NCBI RefSeq assembly: GCF_001051995.2
Contig: NZ_CP014646.1
Span: forward strand, 248,001 to 312,000
Source of the DNA: Thauera humireducens
GTDB lineage: Bacteria; Pseudomonadota; Gammaproteobacteria; Burkholderiales; Rhodocyclaceae
Length of the DNA stretch: 64,000 nt
Direction of reading: 5' to 3'
Positions 1 through 9,455 of this stretch are shown here, in pieces; position 1 is the stretch's first letter, and every line of letters begins with the position of its first letter. The notes beneath the pieces are model-generated. The model worked only from the letters and a program-made list of their open reading frames with translations, was not told where the DNA came from and searched no databases. The translations under genes and the position numbers were made by a program.

Positions 1-562
1 CGGCTTCACCGCTGTCCGTCGTCGTTTCCGCGCGCAGGGCGGCAATCGCTGCCGGCAGACCGGCAACCGCCGCCGCGTCAGGATTGTCGGTCCGTGCTGC
101 GCTTGCCGTGTCGGATTCGGTCTCCGGGCGCCGGTCGGCATCCTGCTGGGCCGAATTTCCATCGCCCTGCTTGCCGGCGGGCGCTTCGGGGCTGGCGCTG
201 CTCGGGTTTGTTGCCGCTTCGGGGCTGGCGCTGTTCGGGTTGGCCTGCGCGTCGCCCTCGGCGCGTTCGCCCGAGGCCGTGGAGGTGCGCGACGGCGTGC
301 GTTCGGGTTCGCGCACGGCCTCGCGTTGAGGGCTGCGTTCGGTGTCCCGCGTGCGCGTGGCGGCGGATTCGGCACGCGATGACGTTGTCTCGGCGCGCGC
401 CGACTGCTGGTTGCGCAACTGACTTTGCAGCGTGCGCGAGAAGGAATCCGGTTGACTGCGTGGGCCGCCAAGGCCGACGAGCATGGCTCGGTCGGACAGG
501 TTTCGACCGAGCTTGCCTTGCAAGTCCTGAGTCAGGCTGGTGGCGGAAACGGTTGCGGACAT
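1..562 (-). CDS. fliK: Flagellar hook-length control protein FliK, N-terminal part (cut by window start)
   Basis: Open frame from an ATG at 562 that stays open to base 1, giving about 187 residues beginning MSATVSATSLTQDLQGKL. The visible part is Ser/Ala/Glu/Arg/Pro-rich and low in complexity, as FliK N-terminal regions usually are; the conserved C-terminal Flg_hook domain would lie outside the window. FliK is exported during hook assembly, measures hook length and switches export specificity through FlhB. The call rests mainly on position, immediately after fliJ in a fliF-G-H-I-J-K order on the minus strand. A 33-base tandem duplication lies inside the gene at 182-247. Confidence 0.75.
   Translation of the reverse strand, partial: MSATVSATSLTQDLQGKLGRNLSDRAMLVGLGGPRSQPDSFSRTLQSQLRNQQSARAETTSSRAESAATRTRDTERSPQREAVREPERTPSRTSTASGERAEGDAQANPNSASPEAATNPSSASPEAPAGKQGDGNSAQQDADRRPETESDTASAARTDNPDAAAVAGLPAAIAALRAETTTDSGEA
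182..247 (-). repeat. Two tandem copies of a 33-bp unit inside fliK
   Basis: The units at 182-214 and 215-247 share a run beginning cgcttcggggctggcgctg with few differences. The unit is 11 codons long, so the reading frame is kept and the protein carries two copies of a peptide containing SASPEA. Confidence 0.7.
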
Positions 563-656
563 GGTCTGGGCGCCTCTTGTGCGAATGAGCAAGGCTCTTA
601 AAGCAAGATACGTGCCATTGATTCGTTTGCCGCCTTGCGCGGCACGCTCCGGCGCT

Positions 657-1121
657 TCAGTCGTTCGCTGTTCCGTCGCCGTCGAAGCTCGCCAGGCCCC
701 TGCGGGCGGCGTGCTCGTCGGCCATCTTCTGTTCCTGGCGCGCCTCGCTGCGGGCGATCCCGGCCTGATGGCGCTGCGACAGCGTGTCGAACGCCTTGAG
801 CTTGTTGCGCTGCGCAAGCCATTGCTGCTGGCCTAGCGTGGTCTGGGTACGCGACTGCTCGAGCACCCTGCGCTGTGCGAGAATTGCCTCGTCCAGCTTG
901 GCGATGAAGGCGCCGTAGTTGCGCCATGCGTCCGGACTGAGCCCGCCGCGCGCGGCTTCGATGAAGCGCTCGTTGTACTCGTGGCGATAGTCCTCGAGCA
1001 TCTGCAGCTTCTGCGCGACGTCCCGTTCCGCCGCAACCAGTTCGCCCAGGCGGCGCGCGGCGTCATCGGTGCGGGTCTGGGCGAGGTCGAGAAGGGGCTG
1101 CAGGTGGAACTGATTGCTCAT
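657..1121 (-). CDS. fliJ: Flagellar export protein FliJ
   Basis: A 154-residue, highly charged and almost entirely helical protein, predicted coiled coil throughout, matching the usual FliJ length of about 145-150. FliJ is a cytoplasmic part of the type III flagellar export apparatus. It is thought to sit in the FliI hexamer and connect it to the FlhA ring. The start is an ATG at 1121, beginning MSNQFHLQPLLDLAQ; the leucine-rich opening followed by an Asp/Ala-rich helix is typical. It lies between fliI and fliK on the same strand, with about 110 bp to fliI and about 95 bp to fliK. Confidence 0.88.
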   Translation of the reverse strand: MSNQFHLQPLLDLAQTRTDDAARRLGELVAAERDVAQKLQMLEDYRHEYNERFIEAARGGLSPDAWRNYGAFIAKLDEAILAQRRVLEQSRTQTTLGQQQWLAQRNKLKAFDTLSQRHQAGIARSEARQEQKMADEHAARRGLASFDGDGTAND

Positions 1122-1230
1122 CTGGGGCTGCGGCGAAGTGTCGGAAATCGTGGGTCGGCAGGGGGTTCATGCATTCTAGCCCCTGGCGCGCGCAGGGTCT
1201 TCCCCCGGCGTCGGACCGGTGCGGACCCTG

Positions 1231-2634
1231 TCACGCGCCGCCCGAGAACACCTGCGCAAGTTTCTGCAGGGCGCTGTCGTAGGGCTCGCATTCGTTGATG
1301 CCCTGCTGGAGGAAGGCCTCGAGGCGCGGGTACAGGCGCACCGCCGTGTCCAGCACCGGGTCGCCGCCCGCCTGGTAGGCGCCGACCGCGATCAGGTCGC
1401 GCGAGCGCTGATAGCGCGAGAAGAACTGCTTGAACTGGCGCACGACGGCGAAGTGGTCGTCGCCGACCAGGTTGTGCATCGCACGCGAGATGGACTGCTC
1501 GATGTCCAGGGCAGGGTAGTGGCCCTGGTCGGCCAGGCTGCGCGACAGCACGAAGTGACCGTCGAGGATGGCGCGTGCCGAGTCGGCGATCGGGTCCTGC
1601 TGATCGTCGCCTTCGGCAAGCACGGTGTAGAAGGCGGTGATCGAGCCGCCGCCTTCGGGGCCGTTGCCGGCGCGCTCGACCAGCGCCGGCAGGCGGGCGA
1701 ACACGCTTGGCGGATAGCCGCGCGTGACCGGCGGCTCGCCGATGGCCAGCGCGATTTCGCGCTGCGCCATCGCATAGCGCGTCAGCGAATCCATGATCAG
1801 CAGCACCTGCTTGCCCTGATCGCGGAAGTATTCGGCGATTGTTGTGGCGTAGGCCGCGCCCTGCATGCGCATCAGCGGGCTGGTGTCGGCCGGTGCGGCG
1901 ACGACCGCCGAGCGCGCGAGGCCTTCCGGCCCCAGGCTATGGTCGATGAATTCCTTGACCTCGCGACCGCGCTCGCCGATCAGGCCGACAACGATGACGT
2001 CGGCGGAGGTGTAGCGCGCCATCATGCCGATGAGCACCGACTTGCCCACGCCCGACCCGGCGAACAAGCCGAGGCGCTGGCCGCGACCGACGGTGAGCAG
2101 CGCGTTGATGGCGCGGATGCCGACGTCGAGCGGCTGGCTGATCGGTGCGCGGGCCAGCGGGTTGATCGGGCGCCCCTGCAGCGAGCGCGTTTCCTGCGTG
2201 CCGAGCGGCCCGGCGCCGTCGAGCGGGCGGCCGGCACCATCGACCACGCGACCGAGCAGGGCCTCGCCCACGGGCAGGTGCTTGGCGCGGTCTGCAGCGC
2301 GCCGGCGCGGGCCGATGCGCTTGCCCGGCACGAGCCGTGGCACGCCCACCTCCATCGGCAGCACGCGCGCGCCGGGCGCGAGGCCGAAGACATCGTCGGT
2401 GGGCATCATGAACAACTTGTCGCCGTTGAAACCCACCACCTCGGCCTCGACCGCGCCGCCGCCCGGCACGAGCACGCGGCAGCCCGAACCCAGGGGCAGC
2501 TTCAGGCCGGCCGCCTCCATGACGAGGCCGTTGATGCGCGTGAGCCGGCCCGAGACCTCGAAGGCGCTGGCGTTCTCCACCAGTCGCCGGCCATCGGACA
2601 GGAAGTCGCGCCACAGCTCGCCACCGTGCTTCAT
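1231..2634 (-). CDS. fliI: Flagellum-specific ATP synthase FliI
   Basis: A 467-residue F1/V1-type ATPase of the flagellar type III export apparatus. The Walker A motif GSGVGKS is at residues 193-199, and Walker B (VLLIMDS) is at about 277-283. The block [12 protein letters not shown] near 216-226 and the [11 protein letters not shown] segment are family signatures. The export motor couples ATP hydrolysis to substrate unfolding and chaperone release at the cytoplasmic face of the basal body. The ATG at 2634 overlaps the fliH stop by four bases (ATGA), which implies translational coupling. Confidence 0.97.
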   Translation of the reverse strand: MKHGGELWRDFLSDGRRLVENASAFEVSGRLTRINGLVMEAAGLKLPLGSGCRVLVPGGGAVEAEVVGFNGDKLFMMPTDDVFGLAPGARVLPMEVGVPRLVPGKRIGPRRRAADRAKHLPVGEALLGRVVDGAGRPLDGAGPLGTQETRSLQGRPINPLARAPISQPLDVGIRAINALLTVGRGQRLGLFAGSGVGKSVLIGMMARYTSADVIVVGLIGERGREVKEFIDHSLGPEGLARSAVVAAPADTSPLMRMQGAAYATTIAEYFRDQGKQVLLIMDSLTRYAMAQREIALAIGEPPVTRGYPPSVFARLPALVERAGNGPEGGGSITAFYTVLAEGDDQQDPIADSARAILDGHFVLSRSLADQGHYPALDIEQSISRAMHNLVGDDHFAVVRQFKQFFSRYQRSRDLIAVGAYQAGGDPVLDTAVRLYPRLEAFLQQGINECEPYDSALQKLAQVFSGGA

Positions 2635-3452
2635 GCGGAGGCTCCGTCGCCGCCGGCCGAGCGCTCGTCTTCCCGGGCATCGTTGTCGTCGATCCCGTCG
2701 GGGGCGACCGCATCCTGCGGCGCGAACTGCGCGTGCTCGCGTCCCAGCGACTCCAGCACCCGTCGCCAGCGTGTTTCGAGCGTGGCGTCGAGCTGCGCGC
2801 CCTGGGTATCGATGCGGCAGTCGCCGCGTTGCAGGGCAAAGTCTTCCTGCAGGCGATGGCCTCCGTGCGATATCTGCTCGCCCATGTGCTCGCGGACCAG
2901 CGCGAGGTCCTCGGGGTGCAGCCGGATCTGGGCGTGGCCTTGTGGCAGTTGCTGGAGGGCAGCGCGGAGGGTGTCGAGGATGGCCTCCGGGTGCTCGTCC
3001 AGCGTGCGATGGACCACCTGCCGTGCCAGTTCAATGGCCAGTGCCATCAACTCCTCGGCGACTTCGTGGTCGATGCCGCTCAGCGACTGATCGAGCCGGT
3101 CGGCCAGCGCCGCCAGCCGCGCGGCTTCGGCCTCGGCCCTGGCCTTGCCTTCCGCGTAGCCCTTGCGCTCGCCCGCGGCCAGCCCTTCGGCATGGCCTTC
3201 GCGCTTGCCCTCCTCGAAACCCGCGGCGCGGATTTCCTCATGCATGCGCTCGATCTCTTCGGCGGTAGGCAGCTTGAGTTCGATGAGCGGATCGTAGGCC
3301 GGCAGTTCGGGCTCGGGTTCGGGCGCCGGAGGCGGCTCGCGAAGGTCCGGCGCGGCCTCCGCTTCGAGCTCGAGCGTGCCCTCCGGGGCATCGAAGTCCT
3401 GCGGCTTCCAGCGTTGGTAGGCACCGACGGCCTGGTGGCGAGAAATGCTCAC
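2631..3452 (-). CDS. fliH: Flagellar assembly protein FliH
   Basis: A 273-residue stator-like regulator of the FliI ATPase. The N-terminal half is acidic and Pro/Glu-rich. A central segment (about residues 90-135) is rich in Gly/Ala/Glu helical repeats, such as [19 protein letters not shown], which is the GxxxG-type repeat characteristic of FliH and V-ATPase subunit E relatives. The C-terminal third is the FliI-binding domain. Translation probably begins at a GTG at 3452, preceded by GGAG six bases upstream. It lies between fliG and fliI and overlaps the fliI start by four bases. Confidence 0.92.
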   Translation of the reverse strand: MSISRHQAVGAYQRWKPQDFDAPEGTLELEAEAAPDLREPPPAPEPEPELPAYDPLIELKLPTAEEIERMHEEIRAAGFEEGKREGHAEGLAAGERKGYAEGKARAEAEAARLAALADRLDQSLSGIDHEVAEELMALAIELARQVVHRTLDEHPEAILDTLRAALQQLPQGHAQIRLHPEDLALVREHMGEQISHGGHRLQEDFALQRGDCRIDTQGAQLDATLETRWRRVLESLGREHAQFAPQDAVAPDGIDDNDAREDERSAGGDGASA

Positions 3453-3479
3453 GCGCGGCTCCGCCTGCGCGCAGCGGCC

Positions 3480-4481
3480 TTAGACGAAGCCATCGTCGCC
3501 TCCCTTGCTCGCCATCATGACCTGCCCCTCTTCCGCCAGGCGGCGGACGATCTTGAGGATTTCCTTCTGCTCGGCCTCGACTTCGGACAGGCGCACCGGG
3601 CCGCGCGACTCCAGGTCCTCGCGCAGCATCTCGGCCGCGCGGCTCGACATGTTCTTGAAGATCTTCTCGCGCAGTTCGGGCTGCGCGCCCTTGAGCGCGA
3701 CGATGAGCGAGTCGGACTGCACCTCGCGCAGGATGGTCTGGATGCCGCGGTCGTCGATGTCCATGAGGTTCTCGAACACGAACATCTCGTCGAGAATCTT
3801 CTGCGCCAGATCCGGATCGTAGTCGCGCACGTTGTCGATGACGGCCGTCTCGTGTGCGGAGCCGACGAAGTTGAGGATCTCCGCGGCGTGGCGCACGCCG
3901 CCCATCGCGGCCTTCTTGACCGTCGATGCGCCGGCCAGCATGCGCGTCAGCGCGTCGTTGAGCTCGCGCAGGGCAGTGGGCTGCACGCCGTCGAGCGTGG
4001 CGATGCGCAGCACGACGTCGTTGCGCAGGCGGTCGTTGAAGTGCTTCAGGATCTCGCCGGCCTGGTCGAACTCGAGGTGAACCAGGATGGTGGCGATGAT
4101 CTGCGGGTGCTCGTTCTTGATGAGGTCGGCAGCGGTGCCGGCGTCCATCCACTTCAGGCTCTCGATGCCGGCCGTGTCCGAACCCTGGATCATGCGCGCC
4201 AGCAGATGGCTGGCGCGCTCATCGCCCAGTGCCTTGGTTAGCATCAGGCGCAGCTGTTCCTCGTCCGACTCGATCAGTGCGCCCTTGCCGAAGTGGTCGA
4301 TCATCTCCATCAGCAGGGGATCGACCTTGCTGCGGGTCTGCGGCGGCATGTTCGCCATCTTCATGCCGATGCGCTGCACCTCGCGCGGGCCGAGGTGCTT
4401 CAGAACCTCGGCCGCCTCGTCCGGGCCGAGGGTCATCAGCAACAGGGCAGCCTTCTCAAGGCCTTCTTCGGGGGTCGTCAC
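3480..4481 (-). CDS. fliG: Flagellar motor switch protein FliG
   Basis: A 333-residue C-ring protein that joins the MS ring (FliF) to FliM and interacts with the stator to generate torque. The EHPQ motif of the middle domain is at residues 124-127, and the C-terminal torque-helix region (FENLMDIDDRGIQTILREVQ) is intact. Length matches the family (about 330). The start is a GTG at 4481 that overlaps the fliF stop as GTGA, so fliF and fliG are probably translationally coupled. A gap of about 27 bp separates it from fliH. Confidence 0.97.
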   Translation of the reverse strand: MTTPEEGLEKAALLLMTLGPDEAAEVLKHLGPREVQRIGMKMANMPPQTRSKVDPLLMEMIDHFGKGALIESDEEQLRLMLTKALGDERASHLLARMIQGSDTAGIESLKWMDAGTAADLIKNEHPQIIATILVHLEFDQAGEILKHFNDRLRNDVVLRIATLDGVQPTALRELNDALTRMLAGASTVKKAAMGGVRHAAEILNFVGSAHETAVIDNVRDYDPDLAQKILDEMFVFENLMDIDDRGIQTILREVQSDSLIVALKGAQPELREKIFKNMSSRAAEMLREDLESRGPVRLSEVEAEQKEILKIVRRLAEEGQVMMASKGGDDGFV

Positions 4482-6181
4482 TTACGGCTCTCCTCGGTCA
4501 CGCCCATCCATTCCTTGATCAGGTTGGCGACCGTCTTCGGATCGGTGCGTGCCAGCCCGCGGGCGCGGGCCAGGCGGGTCTCGTAGGTGTCGCCTTCGGC
4601 TTCCGGCGACAACGATACGACCACGCCTTCTTCGCCTTCCTCGCCCTCGATGCCGGCGAGGCCCGGTTCGAGCGATGCTTCCTTCGTCTTCTTCTCCTTC
4701 GGTGGCACGACGGTGCGCAGCAGCGGACGCAGCACGCCGAAGTAGACCAGCAGCATCGCGATCAGGACGAGCAGCCAGTTCAGGGCCTCGCGACCGAGCT
4801 CGACCATCTCGGGATCCTTCCACGGCGGCACCACGGCTTCGCCATCGCCGCCGGCAAAGGCGTTGTTGGCGACGTTGATGGTGTCGCCGCGGTCGGCGTT
4901 GTAGCCCACCGCCTCGCGCACGACATTGGTGATGCGCGCGATCTCGTCGTCGGTCAGCGGCACGTTGGTCGGCGCGCCTTCTGGGCTGGGGATGGTGCGG
5001 TTGTTCACCACCACCGCAACCGACAGGCGCTTGAGCTGGCCAACCGCCTGCTTGATGTGCTGGATGTTGCGGTCGAGCTCGTAGTTGAGCACCGCGCTGC
5101 GGTTGCTGCTGTTGACGCCTTGCGCCCCCGCCTGGCCCGGGCCGACGGCCGGCGCGGTGAGCGGCGCGGTGGCCGGCACCGGTGGCTGGTTGGTCAGCGC
5201 GCCCGGCACGCCCTGCGGGCCCTGCAGCGGGTTGATGATCTCGGAGGTCTGCTGGCTGCGGATCGCCTGGTCGGGCGAGGGGTTGGGCTTGTAGGTCTCG
5301 GCGGTCTGCTCGACCTGGTTGAAATCGACGTCCGCCGTGACCTGGGCGCGGAAGTTGTCCTTGCCGAAGATCGGAATCAGGATGTTGTTGATGCGCTCGA
5401 TGAAGCCTTCTTCCATCATGCGCACGTATTGCAGTTGCGAGGCGTTGAGCCCGGCGCGCATCAGCGGGTCGCCCTGCACGGTCAGCAGCTTGCCGTTCTG
5501 GTCGATGATCTTGACGCCTTCGGCCGTCATGCGCGGCACGCTCGACGACACCAGATGCACGATGCCGGCGACCTGGTTCTCGTCCAGCACGCGGCCCGGA
5601 CGCAGGTTCACCATCACCGATGCGGTGGGGCGCTGGTCGTCGCGCAGGAAGGCCGTCTGCTTGGGCATGGCCAGATGCACGCGCGCGCTGGCCACGGCGG
5701 CGATGGCCTGCACGGTGCGCGACAGCTCGCCTTCGAGCGCACGCTGGTAGTTGATCTGCTCGTTGAACTGCGAGATGCCGAGCTTTTGCCCGTCCATCAG
5801 TTCGAAGCCCGCCAGCCCGCCCTTGGGCAGGCCTTCGGCCGCCAGGCGCAGGCGCGTTTCGTGGACCTGTGCGGTCGGCACCATGATCGCGTTGCCGTTC
5901 GGCGACATGCGATAGGGCACGTTCTGCTGCTGCAGCGCGTTGATGATCTGGCCGCCGTCGCGTTCGTCCAGGTTGGAGAACAGCACGGCGTACTCGGGCG
6001 GGCGGTTCCACAGCAGCACGGCGGCGATCAGGGCGATGGCCAGCGCGATGGCGCCGGCCGCAGCCAGCTTCTGGCGCTGCGACAGGGCGGTGATGTTCTG
6101 CAGCGCCTGCTGCAGGCGAGTCGGCTCCGCGGGGGGCTGGCCCCCGATGGGCATCTCGGCGGTGTTTTCGGCAGTGGCCAT
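4478..6181 (-). CDS. fliF: Flagellar MS-ring protein FliF
   Basis: A 567-residue inner-membrane protein that forms the MS ring. TM1 is at about residues 39-58 and TM2 at about 461-485. Between them is the periplasmic YscJ/FliF region (starting PPEYAVLFSNLDERDGG), and the C-terminal tail binds FliG. The ATG at 6181 is chosen because AAGGA lies nine bases upstream; a TTG 20 codons earlier has no such site. It is the first gene of the minus-strand fliFGHIJK run and is divergent from fleS. No clear sigma-54 box was found in front of it. Confidence 0.95.
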   Translation of the reverse strand: MATAENTAEMPIGGQPPAEPTRLQQALQNITALSQRQKLAAAGAIALAIALIAAVLLWNRPPEYAVLFSNLDERDGGQIINALQQQNVPYRMSPNGNAIMVPTAQVHETRLRLAAEGLPKGGLAGFELMDGQKLGISQFNEQINYQRALEGELSRTVQAIAAVASARVHLAMPKQTAFLRDDQRPTASVMVNLRPGRVLDENQVAGIVHLVSSSVPRMTAEGVKIIDQNGKLLTVQGDPLMRAGLNASQLQYVRMMEEGFIERINNILIPIFGKDNFRAQVTADVDFNQVEQTAETYKPNPSPDQAIRSQQTSEIINPLQGPQGVPGALTNQPPVPATAPLTAPAVGPGQAGAQGVNSSNRSAVLNYELDRNIQHIKQAVGQLKRLSVAVVVNNRTIPSPEGAPTNVPLTDDEIARITNVVREAVGYNADRGDTINVANNAFAGGDGEAVVPPWKDPEMVELGREALNWLLVLIAMLLVYFGVLRPLLRTVVPPKEKKTKEASLEPGLAGIEGEEGEEGVVVSLSPEAEGDTYETRLARARGLARTDPKTVANLIKEWMGVTEESRK

Positions 6182-6321
6182 GACAGCGGGTCCTTGGGGT
6201 CCACTTTTACGGATGGACGCATTGTCACGCGGCGCGCGCAAGTATGGTCATGTGAATAGCGGCATTTTTTGCCGCCTGTTTGCCGGCTAACATAGCGCGA
6301 ACGACGACTAGAGTGCAGGGC

Positions 6322-7533
6322 GTGAATACGGATCTCAGCCAATCTCCTGCCGGATCGCCAGCCGCGCCGCTCGATGCCGCGCAACTGGCCGAAGCCTTCG
6401 CGCTGTTCAGCCGCGCCTCGGAGGAGCTGTCGACCGCCTACAACGCGCTGCAGGCGCAGGTCGGCCAGCTCACCGAGCGGCTGACGGTGCTGATGGGGGC
6501 GCTGCCTGCGGCCGTGGTGGTGGTCGATCGTGCGGGCGATGTCGTCCAGGTCAATCGGGCGGCCGAGGCGCTGTTCGGCGGCGCGCTGGTGGGCAGGGCG
6601 TGGCAGGCGGCCTGGGCGCGCCTGCAGCCCACCGAGACGCCGGGCGAACTGACGCTGGTGCCGGAGGCCGTGGCAGGGGGCGAAGAGCCGCGGCGCCTGT
6701 CGGTGTCCGAATCGGCGCTGGAGTCGGGCGACGAGCGCATCGTGCTGCTGCACGACATCACCGACACCCACCGCATGCGCCTCGCCTCCGAGCGCAACGA
6801 GCGCCTCGCCGCGATGGGCGAGATGGTGGCCGGACTCGCGCACCAGTTGCGCACCCCGCTGGCGGCTGCGCTGCTCTATACCGGCAACCTGCGTCAGCCC
6901 GAGCTCGACCCCGCTCAGCGCGCCAGCGTCGCCGACCGCGCCCTGGAACGCCTGCGTTACCTCGAGCGCCTGATCCGCGACATGCTGCTCTTCGCCCGTG
7001 GCGACAGCCTGGGCCGGCAGCGCTTCGGCGTGTGCGACCTGGCGGCGGAACTGGTGCATACCCTCGAGCCGCTGGCGAAGGCGCGGCAGATCGTCTTCGA
7101 GGCGCACTGCGGTTGCCGCGACACCGAACTCGTCGGCGACCGCAAGGCACTCGGCGGCGCGCTGACCAACCTGCTCGAGAATGCCATCCAGGCCAGTGAG
7201 GCCGGCGGCCGTGTCCGCTTCGACGTTGCCTTGCTGCCGGCGACCGCAAGCGGCCTGGGTGTGGCCGCGGTGCGCTTCGAGGTCAGCGACGAGGGGCGTG
7301 GCATTGCCCCCGAGCTGCAGGAACGCCTGTTCGAACCCTTCTTCACCACCCGCGCCGAAGGCACGGGTCTCGGCCTCGCGATCGCCCGTGGCGTCGCGCG
7401 TGCCCATGGCGGCGACATCCTGCTGCGCTCCGCGCCGGGGCAGGGCTCCACCTTCACGCTGGGCCTGCCGCTGTCGCTCAATGCGCCGGCAGGCAGTCCT
7501 TCGACCGAACCGACCTCACCACCGCTGTCATGA
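6322..7533 (+). CDS. fleS: Flagellar sensor histidine kinase FleS (FlrB-type)
   Basis: A cytosolic PAS-type kinase that phosphorylates the sigma-54 activator encoded next door. Counting from the GTG at 6322 (403 residues), a PAS domain spans about 55-150. The HisKA box GLAHQLRTPLAAALLYTGN has the phosphorylated His at about residue 174. The C-terminal ATPase has NLLENAIQAS, DEGRGIAP and GTGLGLAIARG boxes. There is no membrane segment, as in FleS/FlrB. An in-frame TTG at 6280 would add 14 residues, so the start is uncertain. The stop overlaps fleR by four bases (ATGA). It is divergent from fliF. Confidence 0.9.
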   Translation: MNTDLSQSPAGSPAAPLDAAQLAEAFALFSRASEELSTAYNALQAQVGQLTERLTVLMGALPAAVVVVDRAGDVVQVNRAAEALFGGALVGRAWQAAWARLQPTETPGELTLVPEAVAGGEEPRRLSVSESALESGDERIVLLHDITDTHRMRLASERNERLAAMGEMVAGLAHQLRTPLAAALLYTGNLRQPELDPAQRASVADRALERLRYLERLIRDMLLFARGDSLGRQRFGVCDLAAELVHTLEPLAKARQIVFEAHCGCRDTELVGDRKALGGALTNLLENAIQASEAGGRVRFDVALLPATASGLGVAAVRFEVSDEGRGIAPELQERLFEPFFTTRAEGTGLGLAIARGVARAHGGDILLRSAPGQGSTFTLGLPLSLNAPAGSPSTEPTSPPLS

Positions 7534-9011
7534 TCGAACAACTCAACATCCTCGTCGTCGAGGACGACGCCGCGCTGCGCGATGCCGTGTGCTTCACGCT
7601 GGAGATGGCCCACCATGCCGTGACCGGTGTCGATGGGGGACCGGCCGCGCTGGCCGAGCTCGAGCGCCAGCGCTTCAACCTCGTCGTCACCGACTTGCGC
7701 ATGCAGCCGATGGATGGCCTCGAGCTGCTGCACGAAATCCGCCTGCGCCAGCCCCAGTTGCCGGTGCTGCTGATGACGGCCTACGGCGACGTGGACAAGG
7801 CGGTGGCGGCGATGCGCGGTGGCGCCTGCGACTTCCTGATGAAACCCTTCGAGCCCGAGGTGCTGCTCGAGAACGTGCGTCGCTATGCCGCGCTGCCACC
7901 CGCGGCCGAGGACACGGTGGCCGAAGATCCGCACACCCGCAACCTGCTGGGGCTGGCGGCGCGTGTGGCAGAGACCGACGCCACCGTGCTGCTGTCGGGC
8001 GAATCCGGCACTGGCAAGGAAGTTTTCGCTCGCTACATCCACAGCCACTCGCCGCGCAGCGCAGGCCCGTTCATCGCCATCAACTGTGCGGCGATTCCCG
8101 AGAACCTGCTGGAAGCCACGCTGTTCGGCTACGAGAAGGGCGCCTTCACCGGTGCCCAGGCCTCGCAGCCCGGCAAGTTCGAGCAGGCACAGGGCGGCAC
8201 CATCCTGCTCGACGAAATCTCCGAGATGCCGCTCGGGCTGCAGGCCAAGTTGCTGCGGGTGCTGCAGGAGCGCGAGGTCGAGCGTGTCGGCGGCAAGAAG
8301 CCGGTGGCGCTCGACATCCGCGTGCTGGCCACCAGCAACCGCGACATGCAGAAGGAGGTGGCGGCCGGACGCTTCCGCGAGGACTTGTACTACCGCCTCA
8401 ACGTGTTTCCCATTGCCATTCCTGCGCTGCGCGAGCGTCCGGGCGACATCGTGCCGCTGGCCCGACACTTCCTCGCCCAGCATGCCGCGCGGCTCAAGCG
8501 CCCGGCGCGGCTGTCGCCCGAGGCCGAGGCGCTGCTGGCGTGCTACCCGTGGCCTGGCAACGTGCGCGAACTGGAGAACACGCTGCACCGCGTGCTGATC
8601 CTGACGCCGGGAGACAGCGTCGGTCCGGAAACGATCCGGTTGTGCCTGCCGCACTGGAGCGGCGCATCGGCGGCGCAGACCGAATCGGCCGTTGCGCCCC
8701 CGCCGCCGGTGGTTCCCGCATTTGCGGCGACCCCGCCTGCGGCAGCGGTCGTCCAGCCGGCAAATCCTGCCGCCTTCGCGGCAAGCTTTGCCGCTTCGCC
8801 GGCGGTGCCGCCCCCTCCGGCAAGCCCTCCGGCGCAGGATCAACTGGCCGCACGGCCAGCCAACATGAAGGACCTCGAGCGCGAACACATCCTCTCCACG
8901 CTGCGTGAAATGGGTGGATCACGCAAGAAGACCGTCGAAAAGCTGGGAATTTCGGAGAGAACACTGCGCTACAAGCTGCAGCAGTACCGCGACGAAGGCT
9001 ACGACGTGTGA
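7530..9011 (+). CDS. fleR: Sigma-54-dependent flagellar response regulator FleR (FlrC-type)
   Basis: A 493-residue NtrC-family activator. The receiver domain has its phospho-acceptor Asp at about residue 55 and the conserved Lys at about 105. The AAA+ domain has Walker A GESGTGKE at 157-164 and an intact sigma-54-contacting GAFTGA loop at 204-209. A Pro/Ala-rich linker leads to a C-terminal Fis-type helix-turn-helix (about 450-493). With FleS it should activate class III flagellar genes. Its likely targets here are the sigma-54-type promoters in front of fliE and of the second flagellin. Confidence 0.95.
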   Translation: MIEQLNILVVEDDAALRDAVCFTLEMAHHAVTGVDGGPAALAELERQRFNLVVTDLRMQPMDGLELLHEIRLRQPQLPVLLMTAYGDVDKAVAAMRGGACDFLMKPFEPEVLLENVRRYAALPPAAEDTVAEDPHTRNLLGLAARVAETDATVLLSGESGTGKEVFARYIHSHSPRSAGPFIAINCAAIPENLLEATLFGYEKGAFTGAQASQPGKFEQAQGGTILLDEISEMPLGLQAKLLRVLQEREVERVGGKKPVALDIRVLATSNRDMQKEVAAGRFREDLYYRLNVFPIAIPALRERPGDIVPLARHFLAQHAARLKRPARLSPEAEALLACYPWPGNVRELENTLHRVLILTPGDSVGPETIRLCLPHWSGASAAQTESAVAPPPPVVPAFAATPPAAAVVQPANPAAFAASFAASPAVPPPPASPPAQDQLAARPANMKDLEREHILSTLREMGGSRKKTVEKLGISERTLRYKLQQYRDEGYDV

Positions 9012-9034
9012 CGGGCAAGGCGCACACGGGGAGG

Positions 9035-9050
9035 TGGCATGGGCTTTGCT
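9035..9050 (+). promoter_or_regulatory. Sigma-54 promoter of fliE
   Basis: TGGCATGGGCTTTGCT fits the RpoN consensus TGGCACG-N4-TTGCW with one mismatch and exactly ten bases between the GG and GC elements. It lies about 40 bases upstream of the fliE start and directly downstream of fleR, the gene for a sigma-54 activator, which strongly supports function. Confidence 0.88.
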
Positions 9051-9089
9051 CTGCTAGACTGACGTCAACAGAAACGCAAAGGCCGGGGA

Positions 9090-9419
9090 ATGAGCATGGA
9101 CACCCGTGGAATCGACCAGATGTTGAGCGAACTGCGCTCGGTATCCCAGACTGCCCAAGGCAAGCCTGCGGATGCGGCCGGACAGGCGGCGGGCGGCGTC
9201 AACTTTGCGGATGTGCTCAACGATGCGCTGAAGGATGTCAGCGCCGCGCAGTCCGAAGCGCGCCAGATGGCGCAGGACTTCTCCGCCGGCGACCCCAACG
9301 TCAATCTGCAGGACGTGATGGTCAACCTGCAAAAAGCAAGCCTGTCCTTCCAGCAGATGGTGCAGGTGCGGAATCGATTGGTCACGGCATATCAAGATAT
9401 TATGAATATGCCGGTCTGA
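9090..9419 (+). CDS. fliE: Flagellar hook-basal body complex protein FliE
   Basis: A 109-residue protein that links the MS ring to the rod. The N-terminal MDTRGIDQML and the C-terminal half (DPNVNLQDVMVNLQKASLSF followed by QMVQVRNRLVTAYQDIMNMPV) are textbook FliE. Two ATGs are possible: 9090, with AAAGG seven bases upstream, and 9096, with GGGGA six bases upstream. It is preceded by a sigma-54 promoter and followed by a rho-independent terminator, so it appears to be a single-gene transcript. It is separated from fliF by fleSR, whereas in many bacteria fliE and fliF are adjacent. Confidence 0.96.
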   Translation: MSMDTRGIDQMLSELRSVSQTAQGKPADAAGQAAGGVNFADVLNDALKDVSAAQSEARQMAQDFSAGDPNVNLQDVMVNLQKASLSFQQMVQVRNRLVTAYQDIMNMPV

Positions 9420-9455
9420 GATTCACGTGGTTTTCGATGTAGGTATCTGATCATC

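Noticed and set aside
1219..3090. Long plus-strand open frame opposite fliI and fliH
   Set aside because: It lies antisense to two clearly conserved flagellar genes. The translation is Arg/Ala/His/Gln-rich with no family pattern, as expected in GC-rich DNA.
6259..6275. GCGGCA-TTTTT-TGCCGC hairpin between fliF and fleS as a terminator
   Set aside because: It lies between divergent genes, where no transcript needs to end; the stem is only 6 bp and no U tract follows. A chance structure or operator is as likely.
6182..6321. Sigma-54 promoter for fliF or fleS
   Set aside because: GG and GC elements can be found, but spacing or flanking bases do not match; nothing comparable to the fliE box is present.
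6957..8888. A 643-codon minus-strand open frame opposite fleS and fleR
   Set aside because: fleS and fleR show complete kinase and AAA+ motifs; the reverse frame is Arg/Gln/His-rich without motifs.
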